Below, in pieces: positions 34,909-43,559 of a stretch of 64,000 nucleotides of DNA. Each line of letters opens with the position of its first letter. Within the stretch, counting starts at the first letter, position 1. The stretch is from CAMFLJ01 sp965279255 (GTDB lineage Bacteria > Actinomycetota > Acidimicrobiia > Acidimicrobiales > Acidimicrobilacustridaceae), in the NCBI GenBank assembly GCA_965279255.1, contig OZ257146.1, positions 1,674,001 to 1,738,000 of the forward strand. Reading direction: 5' to 3'. The notes under the pieces were generated by a model. The model searched no databases, was not told the DNA's origin, and saw nothing but the letters and a program-made list of their open reading frames with translations. The translations under genes and the position numbers were made by a program.

Positions 34909-34962
34909 CATGATCGCCTCGATTCGCTGCTCAACACCGGCGATCCTGCCGGGGACCTCACC

Positions 34963-34968
34963 TAGTAT
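34963..34968 (+). promoter_or_regulatory. -10 element TAGTAT
   Basis: TAGTAT is a good actinobacterial -10. Transcription would begin near 34975, right at the in-frame CTG at 34978, which suggests a leaderless message. No clear -35 is visible. Confidence 0.45.
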
Positions 34969-34977
34969 CGACCCATC

Positions 34978-36450
34978 CTGCAGCGACCCCTCGCCCCGAC
35001 CGGGCCCTCAGGGCCCGACGCCCCCACCCTCAGGGCGGCACCGGCTGTCTGGTGGGGGGTCGCATCGCTCTGGGTGCTGATGGCCGTGGCGCTCCCGCTG
35101 CTGCTCGCCGACGACGTCGGGCGGACAATCGGGCGCACGCCGGGACTGGTCCTCTTTGCCGTCATCCAACTCTCGGCGTGGATGTTCTGTCGGCTGCTCA
35201 TCGCCGCTCGGCCCCGGTACATGGCGTTCTGCTTCTGGATCTTCGTCTACATCTGGTTCGGCATCACCGCGTTCCTCCAGGTCGATCACGGCGTCTTCAG
35301 CCGTCGCGCGCAGTACGTAGGGACCAGCTACTCGGAGCACATGCTCACCACGGCCGCCCTGATCGTGCTGATCGGATGCATCGCATACCTCGCGGGTGGG
35401 GCGCTCGCGAACACGAGGCCCCTGCACGGGGGCCGACTCCGTCGACCCCGGCTGGCGCTCTCCCTGAGGAAGTTGCAGATCGCCTCGCTCGTCAGCTCCG
35501 CACTCGCCCTCGCCGCGATCTACGCGATCGGCATCACGAACCTGTTCTCGAGCCGAGAGGCCGTCACCGCCACCGCCCCCGGGTGGACCAAGGCGGCCCG
35601 GATCGTCATCTTCGTCGCGGGCTTCCTGGTCGTCTACGCGTTCCGGTCCGGTCGGGTCTTCGTGTGGCGGGAGATCACACTCGGCACCCGGGTGGTGATG
35701 GTGACGGCCGTCGCCGGTTCCCTCGTCGTCGGCAACCCCATCGGCACCCAGCGGGCGATCTCGGCGATGGTCTACGGGGCGCTCATGTTGGCGGCGATAC
35801 CGAGGGGCTCGCGCCGGGGGATCCGATTCGCATTCGTGGCCCTGTTGCTCGGCACGGTCGTCGTGTTCCCGTCCCTGGACGGCTTCCGAAGAGAGCAGCC
35901 GAGGATCGACACGACGGTCGCCAGCGAGCCCGACACGGGTCTGCGGGCGGTGCTAAGGAACCCGAACGGCAACTACGCGATGTTCACCCAGGTCGCGGAC
36001 GGCGTCGACTACGTGGACAGGTTCGGCCACACCAACGGCAGCCACCTCCTGGCCGACGGCTTCGTCTTCGTCCCCCGCTCGATCTGGACCGGCAAGGCCC
36101 AGGACGTCGGCGACTCGGTGGCCGACGCCCTCGGGTACCCGACGAGGTTCAACTTCTCGAGCCCGCTGTGGATGGAGCTCTACGTCGACGGAGGCTGGCT
36201 CCTGCTCGTGGCAGGGTTCGTCGCCTACGGCTGGGTCTCAAACCAGCTCGACCGGGCCTCGACCCGCCTGAACGAGTCGGCGTTCCTGCCGACGGTGGTG
36301 CTCGCCGTTGCCTTCTACCAGTTCTACCTCCTGCGCGGCTCGCTGCTCGCGGCGATGCCGCTGTTCTACGTTCTGGTTGTAGCGATGGCCCTCGTGTTCC
36401 GCCGGGCTCCGTCTCCCGCCGAAACGGCACCGACCGAGCTGCCGGCCTGA
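34978..36450 (+). CDS. O-antigen polymerase-like membrane protein (possible CTG start)
   Basis: 458 residues if it begins at the GTG at 35074, or 490 if it begins at the CTG at 34978. The later start would cut the first membrane helix, whose full form reads WWGVASLWVLMAVALPLLLA. The frame is open upstream to a stop at 34963, and the only start-like codon near the predicted transcription start is CTG at 34978. About ten further hydrophobic segments and a large loop (around FRREQPRIDTTVASEPD to SIWTGKAQDVGDSVADALGY) match oligosaccharide-repeat polymerases. It would polymerise repeat units outside the membrane for cluster B. Function is by topology and context; the start is uncertain. Confidence 0.72.
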   Translation: MQRPLAPTGPSGPDAPTLRAAPAVWWGVASLWVLMAVALPLLLADDVGRTIGRTPGLVLFAVIQLSAWMFCRLLIAARPRYMAFCFWIFVYIWFGITAFLQVDHGVFSRRAQYVGTSYSEHMLTTAALIVLIGCIAYLAGGALANTRPLHGGRLRRPRLALSLRKLQIASLVSSALALAAIYAIGITNLFSSREAVTATAPGWTKAARIVIFVAGFLVVYAFRSGRVFVWREITLGTRVVMVTAVAGSLVVGNPIGTQRAISAMVYGALMLAAIPRGSRRGIRFAFVALLLGTVVVFPSLDGFRREQPRIDTTVASEPDTGLRAVLRNPNGNYAMFTQVADGVDYVDRFGHTNGSHLLADGFVFVPRSIWTGKAQDVGDSVADALGYPTRFNFSSPLWMELYVDGGWLLLVAGFVAYGWVSNQLDRASTRLNESAFLPTVVLAVAFYQFYLLRGSLLAAMPLFYVLVVAMALVFRRAPSPAETAPTELPA

Positions 36451-36473
36451 GGCGACGGTCCGAGGCTCGCCGG

Positions 36474-37685
36474 TCAGGCTCGCGGCGACCGACCGGCCAC
36501 GAGGCCGAAGAACTCGATGAACCGATCTCCGACCCTGTCGGCGTCGAAGGTCTCCAGCGCGTAGGTGCGGGCGCGCGCACCCATCGCCGCTCGCACCCGG
36601 TCATCACCCAGCACGTCCGTGACAGCCGTGGCGAAGGCCGCGTGGTCGCCCGGCGGCACCACCACCCCTGCACCGGAACGCTCGATGGTCCTCGCCGCCA
36701 GGTTCTCCGAGGGGATGGCGCCGACGATCGCCCGACCGGAGGCGAGGTAGGTCAGGACCTTCGACGGGACGCTGAAGGTGCCGGCCGCGGGCTCGAGCAG
36801 CACGAGACCGACATCGGCCGAGCCGAGGAGATGACCCATCATCTCGTAGGGGACGAGGTCGAGCAGCCGCAGCTGGGTGAGCCCTTCGTCCTCGCGAACC
36901 TGCTCGAGAACCTCCCGGCCGAGCCCCTCGGTGACCACCACGAGCAGGTCGTTGGTGCCCTGCAGCGCACGGGCGACGGCGACGAGGTGGGCGGGGTCGT
37001 GCTTCAGGCCCAGAGTCCCGGCGTAGAGGGCGACCTGCTGCCGGGCCAGCCCGAGCGACCGGCTCCACTCCGTGTCCTTGGGCAACACGTCGAGCTCGGA
37101 GACGGGCGCCCAGTTCTCGATGACCGCCACGGGAGACGAGACCGAACGGGACCGGAGGTCATCGACGAAGTCCTCGGTGATCACCACCACGCCGTCGGAG
37201 GCGCGGAGCACCAGCGTCTCGAGCCCCTCGAACGCGCACCCTGCGGTAGCCCCCAGCCATCGGTTCCGATCGGTGAGGACCGACCGGACGCCACGCCCGA
37301 GGAAGTCCTGCAGCCAGTAGAGCTTCAACGCGCCGACCGACCGGCTCGCGGCCCAGAGCATCGCCTGGGACACCACCGGCGTGTTGGCGGACAGCACCAC
37401 ATCGGGGCGGAGCGACCGCACGAGCTTCGCCAGACGGGCGCCGTACCTCACCTCGCCGACGAGGCGAGCGGCCGGCGAGTAGCGCTCGAACCTCTCGGGA
37501 TGGACATCGACGAAGCTGAGGCCCGGCGGATCGCCCGGGCGACGGGTGACCGCGCCCTTCCCGCTCACCACTCCCCCGCAATGGGCGTGGACCACCCGGT
37601 GGCCACGTCGAGCCAGTGCCCGGCTCAGCTCCGCGGGAAAGGCGTAGCCACCGAAGTCGTGCACGAGCATGGTGATCGGGCTCAC
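36474..37685 (-). CDS. glycosyltransferase family 4 (GT-B)
   Basis: 403 residues. The acceptor domain opens ITMLVHDFGGYAFPAELSRA and includes VVVITEDFVDDLRSR. The donor domain has VALYAGTLGLKHDPAHLVAV and KVLTYLASGRAIVGAIPSEN, a GT4/WbuB-like arrangement in which VPSKVLTYLASG replaces the usual EAMAxG text. It is the last gene of a tightly packed minus-strand operon. Its start overlaps the stop of the sulfotransferase gene (37682) by four bases. It adds a sugar in cluster B; donor unknown. Confidence 0.88.
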   Translation of the reverse strand: MSPITMLVHDFGGYAFPAELSRALARRGHRVVHAHCGGVVSGKGAVTRRPGDPPGLSFVDVHPERFERYSPAARLVGEVRYGARLAKLVRSLRPDVVLSANTPVVSQAMLWAASRSVGALKLYWLQDFLGRGVRSVLTDRNRWLGATAGCAFEGLETLVLRASDGVVVITEDFVDDLRSRSVSSPVAVIENWAPVSELDVLPKDTEWSRSLGLARQQVALYAGTLGLKHDPAHLVAVARALQGTNDLLVVVTEGLGREVLEQVREDEGLTQLRLLDLVPYEMMGHLLGSADVGLVLLEPAAGTFSVPSKVLTYLASGRAIVGAIPSENLAARTIERSGAGVVVPPGDHAAFATAVTDVLGDDRVRAAMGARARTYALETFDADRVGDRFIEFFGLVAGRSPRA

Positions 37686-38413
37686 CGGTCGCTGAGGCGG
37701 AGGTACAGGCGTCGCGCCCGATCGACGCCGTCGGGCTCGAGCTCGAACCGCGTCCGGACCTCAGCCTTCAACTGCTCGCGCTCGGGGGTCGGGTGCGACA
37801 CCCGCAAGGGGTCGACGGCACCGCTGCGGGCGAGAGCCAGACGGTCGACCTCGGCCATGACCTCGGCGTCGACGAGCTCACCGGACACCGCGATCGGACG
37901 ACGGACGCACGACAGCACGCGGGCGACCGTTCCTCCCGGATCGGTCGTCAGGTCGGCGAAGGTCACGAACCGCAGCCCCGCCAGCGGTTCGAGCGCCTCG
38001 TAGAAGTCGGACCACGCCTCGAGGAGCTCCCGTGGCTCACCTCCACCTCTGAAGATGGCGAGGGACGTGCAGGTGTCGACCGGCTCGCGGATCAGCACGA
38101 CGGATGGCACCCCGTAGCGGAGCGCGAGGCGGACGTGGGCCGGATGGTGGACGTGCGACGCCACCTCGACCTCGGGTGCGACGAAGGCGAGTGCGGCGAC
38201 GAGGAAGGTCGTCCCCGAGCGGGGGAAAGACTCCACCAGGAGGTCAGAGCCCCGGCCGACCACGTGGCGGTTGCGGCCGGGCTTGGAGCGGGCGATGCGG
38301 CAGTAGAGCCAGGGGCTGGTCGCGATCGCCCGACGGGCGCCGGACTCCGCCGCCTGCACCACGCGCCCGACCCGGCTGCGGTTCGATACTCCGCCGTCAA
38401 CCACCTGACCCAC
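37682..38413 (-). CDS. sulfotransferase (PAPS-dependent), copy 1
   Basis: 243 residues. The 5'-phosphosulfate-binding loop is ESFPRSGTTFLVAALAFV (PRSGTTF), near residues 62-78. The 3'-phosphate-binding segment is VVLIREPVDTCTSLAIFRGG. Both are diagnostic of PAPS-using sulfotransferases. It would move sulfate from PAPS to a hydroxyl of the cluster B glycan or its lipid-linked precursor. The GTG start at 38413 overlaps the next sulfotransferase gene by 17 bases, and its stop overlaps the GT4 gene. The surrounding operon supports a role on polysaccharide. No PAPS synthesis genes are in the window. Confidence 0.85.
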   Translation of the reverse strand: MGQVVDGGVSNRSRVGRVVQAAESGARRAIATSPWLYCRIARSKPGRNRHVVGRGSDLLVESFPRSGTTFLVAALAFVAPEVEVASHVHHPAHVRLALRYGVPSVVLIREPVDTCTSLAIFRGGGEPRELLEAWSDFYEALEPLAGLRFVTFADLTTDPGGTVARVLSCVRRPIAVSGELVDAEVMAEVDRLALARSGAVDPLRVSHPTPEREQLKAEVRTRFELEPDGVDRARRLYLRLSDR

Positions 38414-39266
38414 CCAGTCGACTCACGAACGGAAGCCCGGTGACCGCCTCGGCCCGACGGAGGTCCGGGAGGAAGAGCTCCCGCATCGAACGAACGGCTT
38501 CGTGGGTGTCCGGATCGTCACGGCCCTCGATCACGAGCGGCACCGAGTTGGCGTCGAGGACGGTGCGGACGGTGCGACTCTGACGGAAGCGGGCCACGGT
38601 GTGCTCTCCGCCGAACCGCCGGACGACGCGGCCGGTACCTCGACGGAGCCGGTGCAGCGCCCCACTGCGAGGTCGGCCGCTCACGTGGGCAGGGACCTCG
38701 AGGAGAGCACGATCGGGGCGACTGACGATGCCGAGGTCGCGGCAGAGGTCGTCGACGGTCTTCACCGGATGCTCCACCAGGTCGTCGAACCAGACGACCC
38801 TCAGCCTGTCCTGGTCCACCAACGGCGCCAGGCCCTCGAGGACCCTCCCGTACATGCCGTTGAGCACATATGTCGGGTTGAGGGCGAGGGCATCGGCGAA
38901 CCGGGCCGGGGTGACGTCGGGACGGGCCAAGAGCTCATGACGGTGCTGGGAGAACGCCCGGTCCACCGGGTCGCGCACCAGCAGAACGCACCGATACGGG
39001 ATCGGCAGCGTCTCCAGGCGGGAGTAGAGGTCGGGGACGAGGGAGTAGTTCGGTGAGATGTCGAGCCATACCCGGCGCCCGGACTCGAAGTGCGAGAGGT
39101 ACCAGGTGTGCCCGTGGTCGTAGTAGCGGGAGAAGTAGTCGATCTCCTTGCCACTGCGAGCGGTGCTCACCTCCGGAAGCGAGCCGAGCCAGCCGAAGAG
39201 GGTCGTGGTGCCGGCCTTCTGGGCGCCGACACCTACGACCAGCCGAGGGGACGGCGACCCGCTCAT
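38397..39266 (-). CDS. sulfotransferase (PAPS-dependent), copy 2
   Basis: 289 residues from the ATG at 39266, which overlaps the stop of the upstream GT4 gene by four bases. The PAPS loop is VVGVGAQKAGTTTLFGWLGS (KAGTTTL), the 3'-phosphate site is CVLLVRDPVDRAFSQHRHEL, and KEIDYFSRYY fits the heparan/carbohydrate sulfotransferase type. It differs from copy 1 in length and loop sequence, so it is not a recent duplicate and may sulfate a different position. Longer open frame upstream (to 39548) lies inside the GT4 gene and is rejected. Confidence 0.88.
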   Translation of the reverse strand: MSGSPSPRLVVGVGAQKAGTTTLFGWLGSLPEVSTARSGKEIDYFSRYYDHGHTWYLSHFESGRRVWLDISPNYSLVPDLYSRLETLPIPYRCVLLVRDPVDRAFSQHRHELLARPDVTPARFADALALNPTYVLNGMYGRVLEGLAPLVDQDRLRVVWFDDLVEHPVKTVDDLCRDLGIVSRPDRALLEVPAHVSGRPRSGALHRLRRGTGRVVRRFGGEHTVARFRQSRTVRTVLDANSVPLVIEGRDDPDTHEAVRSMRELFLPDLRRAEAVTGLPFVSRLGGSGG

Positions 39267-40426
39267 CGCTCCCCCTCGTACAGCGCTCGCCACCGGGGCC
39301 GGACCGCCTCGACGGAGAACACGTCGTTGTGGCGCTGGCGGGCGGCATCGCCCATGGCGCGCCGCTCGGTGCCGCTGAGGCCGAGCGCGTCGTCGAGCAC
39401 GGACGCAAGCCCCTCGATGGTCGAAGGGTCCACGACCCAGCCGCACTCCTCGGATACCACCTCGGGCAGCCCTCCGTGACAGGACGCGACGACGGGGACG
39501 CCCTCGGCGAGCGCTTCGGCTGCGACCCTTCCGAAGGGCTCGTCCCACAGGGAAGGGGCCACGACCGCGTGGGCCGCGCTCATCGCGGCGCGGACACCCG
39601 GGTAGTCGAGCGCTCCGTCGAAGACGAGACGCCGGTCGGCGTCGGCCGCCCTCCGGACCACCGGGCCCAATGGGCCCTCACCGATCACGCGGAGTCGTGC
39701 CTCCGGATGGGTCTGCGCCACGAGCTCCCACGCCTCGAGAAGCCGGCTCACGCCCTTCTTCTCGGCGAGGGAGCCGACGTAGAGGAGCTCGCGACCGGTG
39801 CTCGAACGGGCCGGGGAACTGGATCGGGGCACCGCGGGCGGGATGACGGACACCTCGTCGGGAGACAGGCCCGCGGCCACGAGCTGGTCGCCGATGTGCC
39901 GGCTGACGGGGACGTGCACCAGGCCGCTGCCGCGGAGCAGGGGGTCCGGGCGCACCGCGACTGCAGCCGACGCGAGCGTCGACCCCGCGTAGCACCTGTG
40001 CCTGACCGCGGGACGAGAGATCCGCAGCGCATCGCACTCGTGGCACTCGCGGCCGTCGCGGAAGTTGTTCCCCGACGGACAACGGAACCGGTAGTTGTTC
40101 CATCGCCGGACGACCCGAACGTGATCGAGGAGCGCCGGCACCAACGACTCCGGGAGCAACGGAGCCAGGTTCTCGACGTGCACGCAGTCCGGCGATCCCG
40201 AGAGGACTGCGTCGACGAGGCCGCGCTCCGTCGTCGGGAGGTCGAGCGCCGAGGCCACGACCCGCCACCGACCGCGCACCGGGTGCTGGTCGACGTAGGT
40301 GTTGCCCGTCGAGTTCAGCACGACCTCGATGTCGGGCCCGACGACCGACTGGTGCTCGCGCACGTTGAGGTCCTCGCCCGACGGGATGACCCCTCGGTAG
40401 AAGTTGTGGACCAGGGCGACGCGCAC
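39263..40426 (-). CDS. glycosyltransferase family 4 (GT-B)
   Basis: 387 residues. It starts MRVALVHNFYRGVIPSGEDL, a typical GT4 opening. The acceptor half includes a cysteine-containing segment around NFRDGRECHECDALR that resembles the Cys motif found in some surface-polysaccharide GT4 enzymes. The donor half has ELLYVGSLAEKKGVSRLLEA, VVAPSLWDEPFGRVAAEALA (E-x7-E) and EGVPVVASCHGGLPEVVSEE. It adds a sugar to the cluster B glycan. Six bases separate it from the pyruvyltransferase stop, and it overlaps the sulfotransferase downstream. Confidence 0.9.
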   Translation of the reverse strand: MRVALVHNFYRGVIPSGEDLNVREHQSVVGPDIEVVLNSTGNTYVDQHPVRGRWRVVASALDLPTTERGLVDAVLSGSPDCVHVENLAPLLPESLVPALLDHVRVVRRWNNYRFRCPSGNNFRDGRECHECDALRISRPAVRHRCYAGSTLASAAVAVRPDPLLRGSGLVHVPVSRHIGDQLVAAGLSPDEVSVIPPAVPRSSSPARSSTGRELLYVGSLAEKKGVSRLLEAWELVAQTHPEARLRVIGEGPLGPVVRRAADADRRLVFDGALDYPGVRAAMSAAHAVVAPSLWDEPFGRVAAEALAEGVPVVASCHGGLPEVVSEECGWVVDPSTIEGLASVLDDALGLSGTERRAMGDAARQRHNDVFSVEAVRPRWRALYEGER

Positions 40427-40432
40427 GAGCGC

Positions 40433-41548
40433 CTACCCCGCGAGCTCGACGGCGACAGACCGGAGGAAGGCCAACTGGTCGTCCTTGGCCGACGCGAGCA
40501 CCGTCGGGTCGAGCACCACCGGCCGCTCACGGATGGCGTCGAGGCCCAACCGGTCGAACAGGCGAGCGCGGGGCGTGGGGCTGAAGAGCATGGCCGGGCG
40601 ACCGTAGGCGAGTGTGGCGACACAGGCGTGCACCCGGTCGCTCAAGGTCAGGTCGGTCTGGGAGTACAACGCGAAGTAGGTGTACGGCTCGTCCGACGCG
40701 ACGGCGCCGGGGCGTTGGTACACCTTCCAGGTCATGTGCGGGTTCGTCCGATGCTCCGGGCGAACGATCCGACGACCGTGCAGGTCGGATGGCAGCGACC
40801 GACGGTCGATGAGGTGACCGAGGTACGCCTGGGCCTTCCCTCGTCGGGACAGCGAGTCCGTCGCCCGCGGCACGTCGAGGGACCAAACGCGACCGGCGTG
40901 CTCGAACACGGTCGAGCCGCGATCGGAGGTCGACCCGTCGGTGATCGTCGGCTCCGGGTACCGGTCGAAGGTGAAGCAGTAGTACGGACCGAGATCGAGG
41001 TGCGGCGGACGCACCGCTTCGGGCACGAAGAACGCGCTGTCGATGCCGTCGTGAGCGTGCTCGACCTCTCCCCCGAGGGCGCGGAAGGTGTCCGAGTCGC
41101 GGGTCACCATGACCGACACGCCGGACTCACGCAGGAACCGACGTGAAGCCTCGATCTCCTCGAGGGTGAACCGGAACAGTGCGGCGCCGAGCAGGAGGAT
41201 CCGGGTGCCCTTGGCACGAAGCGCGGCGAACGTCGGCCCCCACAGTGCCCGGAAGGTCTCCGTGAGCATCGGCCCCTGCAGCACCAGCGCCTTCGCGTCG
41301 ACGGCGCTGATCAGGTCGAGCGCGTTGCGGGGGTTGCCGCCGGACTGGCGATGGAACGTGCGGTAGCCGGGTTGGTCCTGGATCCGCCCCACCCGCTCGC
41401 GACCGAAGACCTGCTCGAGCAACCATTCGCCGCCGACGTTGAAGAAGGCGTTGCCGATGTTCTGGCCCCAGAAGCCGTAGACCATCACGACGTCAGGCGG
41501 CGCCGGCTCCCCGCTGGGCTCCGTCGCGGGATCGTCGGGCTCGGTCAT
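40433..41548 (-). CDS. polysaccharide pyruvyl transferase family protein
   Basis: 371 residues of the CsaB/EpsO-like family that transfers a pyruvate ketal from phosphoenolpyruvate to a sugar. Visible signs are VVMVYGFWGQNIGNAFFNVG (N-terminal GT-B-like domain), ALVLQGPMLTET, RILLLGAALFRFTLEEI, MVTRDSDTFRALGG and the family motif near the C-terminus LTLSDRVHACVATLAYGRPA (S-x-R-x-H). Pyruvylation adds negative charge and would complement the sulfate groups added by the neighbouring sulfotransferases. Its start overlaps the ABC exporter stop by four bases. Confidence 0.85.
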   Translation of the reverse strand: MTEPDDPATEPSGEPAPPDVVMVYGFWGQNIGNAFFNVGGEWLLEQVFGRERVGRIQDQPGYRTFHRQSGGNPRNALDLISAVDAKALVLQGPMLTETFRALWGPTFAALRAKGTRILLLGAALFRFTLEEIEASRRFLRESGVSVMVTRDSDTFRALGGEVEHAHDGIDSAFFVPEAVRPPHLDLGPYYCFTFDRYPEPTITDGSTSDRGSTVFEHAGRVWSLDVPRATDSLSRRGKAQAYLGHLIDRRSLPSDLHGRRIVRPEHRTNPHMTWKVYQRPGAVASDEPYTYFALYSQTDLTLSDRVHACVATLAYGRPAMLFSPTPRARLFDRLGLDAIRERPVVLDPTVLASAKDDQLAFLRSVAVELAG

Positions 41549-43362
41549 GGGGTACCGCCGGCTTCACCCGAGCTGGTGCTGGTGCTGGTGCTGCGGACCG
41601 TGCCGTTCTCGACGACCAGGAAGCGGGTGCAGATCTCCAGGGTCGATGGCCGGTGGGCGACCAGGGCGAGGGTCGTGCGCCCGCGGATCTCGACCAGCGT
41701 CTGCTTGATCAGCTCCTCCGAGCGCGGGTCTAGCGAGCTGGTGGGCTCGTCGAGGACCAGCACCCCGGGGCGCCCGAGGAGGGCCCGGGCGATGCCCAGG
41801 CGCTGGCGCTGACCGCCGGACATGCTCCGCTCCCCCGGACCGACCATCGTGTCATAGCCCTCGGGGAGCTCCATGATCTCGTCGTGCAGGTGGGCCTGGC
41901 GCGCCGCGGCGACGACATCTGACGGCAGGTAGCCGGCGCGGAAGAAGCGGATGTTGTCGGCGACCGTCGCCCGGATGAGCTTGTTCTCCTGAGGGACGAA
42001 GGCCACGACCCGCGACCACGCCTCGGGGGCGATGTCCGACAACGGGGTCCCGTCGACCACGATCCGCCCCCGCTCGGGCTCCTGGAGCCGCAGCATCAGC
42101 TCGACCAGGGTCGTCTTCCCCGCTCCCGACGGGCCCACGATGCCGACGGTCTCACCTCGGGTGATGACCAGGTCGACGTTGTTGAGGACCGGGGCTCCCG
42201 GGAGGTAGCCGAAGGTGACGTCCTCGAACTCGAACTCGTGCACGTCCTCGAGCTCGAGCGACCCGGGGATGCGCTGGGTGGCCGCGAGCATGGCGATCTC
42301 GGCCTCGATGCCGTCGACGTACGGGGCGAGCTCGTTGCCGACCTGCACCGCGGAGTTGAGCTGCTTCGCGTAGCCGAGCGCCCGGACCAGCAACAGCACC
42401 AGCGGGCCGATGAAGTCGACCTCGTCGGTGCCCATGCCGCTCAGCACGCCGATCGCCGCCAGCACGAGCGCCAGCGCGAAGTACTGGTAGAGCATCGGCG
42501 TGAGGCGACCGGTGAGTCGCATCCGATGCAGCGCGTGGGCGCCCGTCTCGATCCGCTCGCGCAGCTCCGACTCGACCTGCGCCTCGACCTCGAACGCGGC
42601 GATCTCCTGACCGACCCTCGCCGTCTGGGCAACGGTCGAGAGCAGCTCCGAATTGGCGTCGCTGAACGCCGTCGCGCCCCGCTTGACGCTGCTCGAGAGC
42701 GGGCGCAGGAGCCAGACCACCGCCACGAAGGCGACGGCTCCGCAGAGCGCCGGAACCGGGGCGATCACGACGGCGGCCAGGCCGAGCACCAGCGTTCCGG
42801 TCGCCGAAACGACGATGGTCGACATCTGCTGCACGACCCGCTCGGCCCGCTGGGCGTGCTCCCCGATGAGCGTCTGGAGATGCCCTTCCGACTCCATCGA
42901 ACGATGAGCAGGCGCCGATTCGAGGTAGGCCGCCACCACCCTGGTGCGAACCCGGACCAGGGCGTGCTCGCTGAGGGTCGCCGAGAGCTGCGACAAGGGG
43001 ATCGAGAGCAGCAGCAGGCCCACCAGGAGGACGGCTGACCCGGAGAGCACCACCCCGATCGTGACCGTGCCGTCGAGGAACGGCCCGACGTTCATCGGGA
43101 TGTCGGTCTCACCTGCGCTGAACGACGTCGCCACCCGGGCCAGCATGAACAGGAGCGCAGACTCCAGGACCGCGGCGATGACGGCGGTGACGCACAGGAG
43201 CACCACCGTCGGACGACGGGTCGGGCCGTTCACCCGCATGGCGTTGCGAGCGATGCCGACCACGCCGACGGTCCGCTGGCGCAACCAGCCGTTCAGGCTC
43301 TTCGACCGCGGCGTCCCGCTCACGCCGAGGCGGCGATCTTGGATTGTCCTGGCATCGGACAT
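41545..43362 (-). CDS. ABC exporter, fused membrane and ATPase domains (MsbA-type)
   Basis: 605 residues. About six membrane segments (residues about 50-330) are followed by a complete ATPase: Walker A VGPSGAGKTTLVELMLR, signature SMSGGQRQRLGIARALL, Walker B GVLVLDEPTSSLDPRSE, and H-loop TLALVAHRPSTLE. This is the half-transporter type that works as a homodimer. In a glycan operon it probably flips a lipid-linked oligosaccharide (as PglK does), replacing a Wzx flippase for cluster B, which otherwise lacks one. It is coupled to the downstream pyruvyltransferase by a four-base overlap. Substrate is inferred from context. Confidence 0.87.
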   Translation of the reverse strand: MSDARTIQDRRLGVSGTPRSKSLNGWLRQRTVGVVGIARNAMRVNGPTRRPTVVLLCVTAVIAAVLESALLFMLARVATSFSAGETDIPMNVGPFLDGTVTIGVVLSGSAVLLVGLLLLSIPLSQLSATLSEHALVRVRTRVVAAYLESAPAHRSMESEGHLQTLIGEHAQRAERVVQQMSTIVVSATGTLVLGLAAVVIAPVPALCGAVAFVAVVWLLRPLSSSVKRGATAFSDANSELLSTVAQTARVGQEIAAFEVEAQVESELRERIETGAHALHRMRLTGRLTPMLYQYFALALVLAAIGVLSGMGTDEVDFIGPLVLLLVRALGYAKQLNSAVQVGNELAPYVDGIEAEIAMLAATQRIPGSLELEDVHEFEFEDVTFGYLPGAPVLNNVDLVITRGETVGIVGPSGAGKTTLVELMLRLQEPERGRIVVDGTPLSDIAPEAWSRVVAFVPQENKLIRATVADNIRFFRAGYLPSDVVAAARQAHLHDEIMELPEGYDTMVGPGERSMSGGQRQRLGIARALLGRPGVLVLDEPTSSLDPRSEELIKQTLVEIRGRTTLALVAHRPSTLEICTRFLVVENGTVRSTSTSTSSGEAGGTP

Positions 43363-43559
43363 GCTCCGGTCGGGGGACGGGTCGAGATGGCACCCGAGGG
43401 CTCGGGCGCACCACGTTCAGCGGTTCGGCGGGGACAGCCGATGGTACCGCCGCCGCATGGGGTGCCCGGGGACGTCGTCGCTCCGGAACGCTGCATCGCC
43501 CACGACAGCACCGGCCGCCACGTCCGCGTCGCAGCGGGGGGCACCGAGGACGCCCGGGC

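Larger units (their letters stand above)
34613..34973. other. 361-base divergent regulatory region
   Basis: It separates the giant secreted-protein gene (minus) from the polymerase-like gene (plus). It holds a minus-strand promoter candidate (34668-34696), a 15-base palindrome (34894-34908) and a plus-strand -10 (34963-34968). No convincing short gene or known riboswitch motif is visible. Confidence 0.6.

Noticed and set aside
34613..34973. Possible cyclic-di-GMP or other riboswitch before the giant gene
   Set aside because: None of the conserved sequence blocks of known riboswitch classes is found on either strand.
39266..39548. Extended N-terminus of the second sulfotransferase
   Set aside because: It overlaps the upstream GT4 gene and is Arg-rich low-complexity. 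The ATG at 39266 begins directly before the PAPS loop and makes an ATGA overlap.
43363..43559. Small gene in the gap between the ABC exporter and the GT4 gene
   Set aside because: The open frames there lack ribosome sites and coding character. The gap more likely holds a promoter for the exporter operon.
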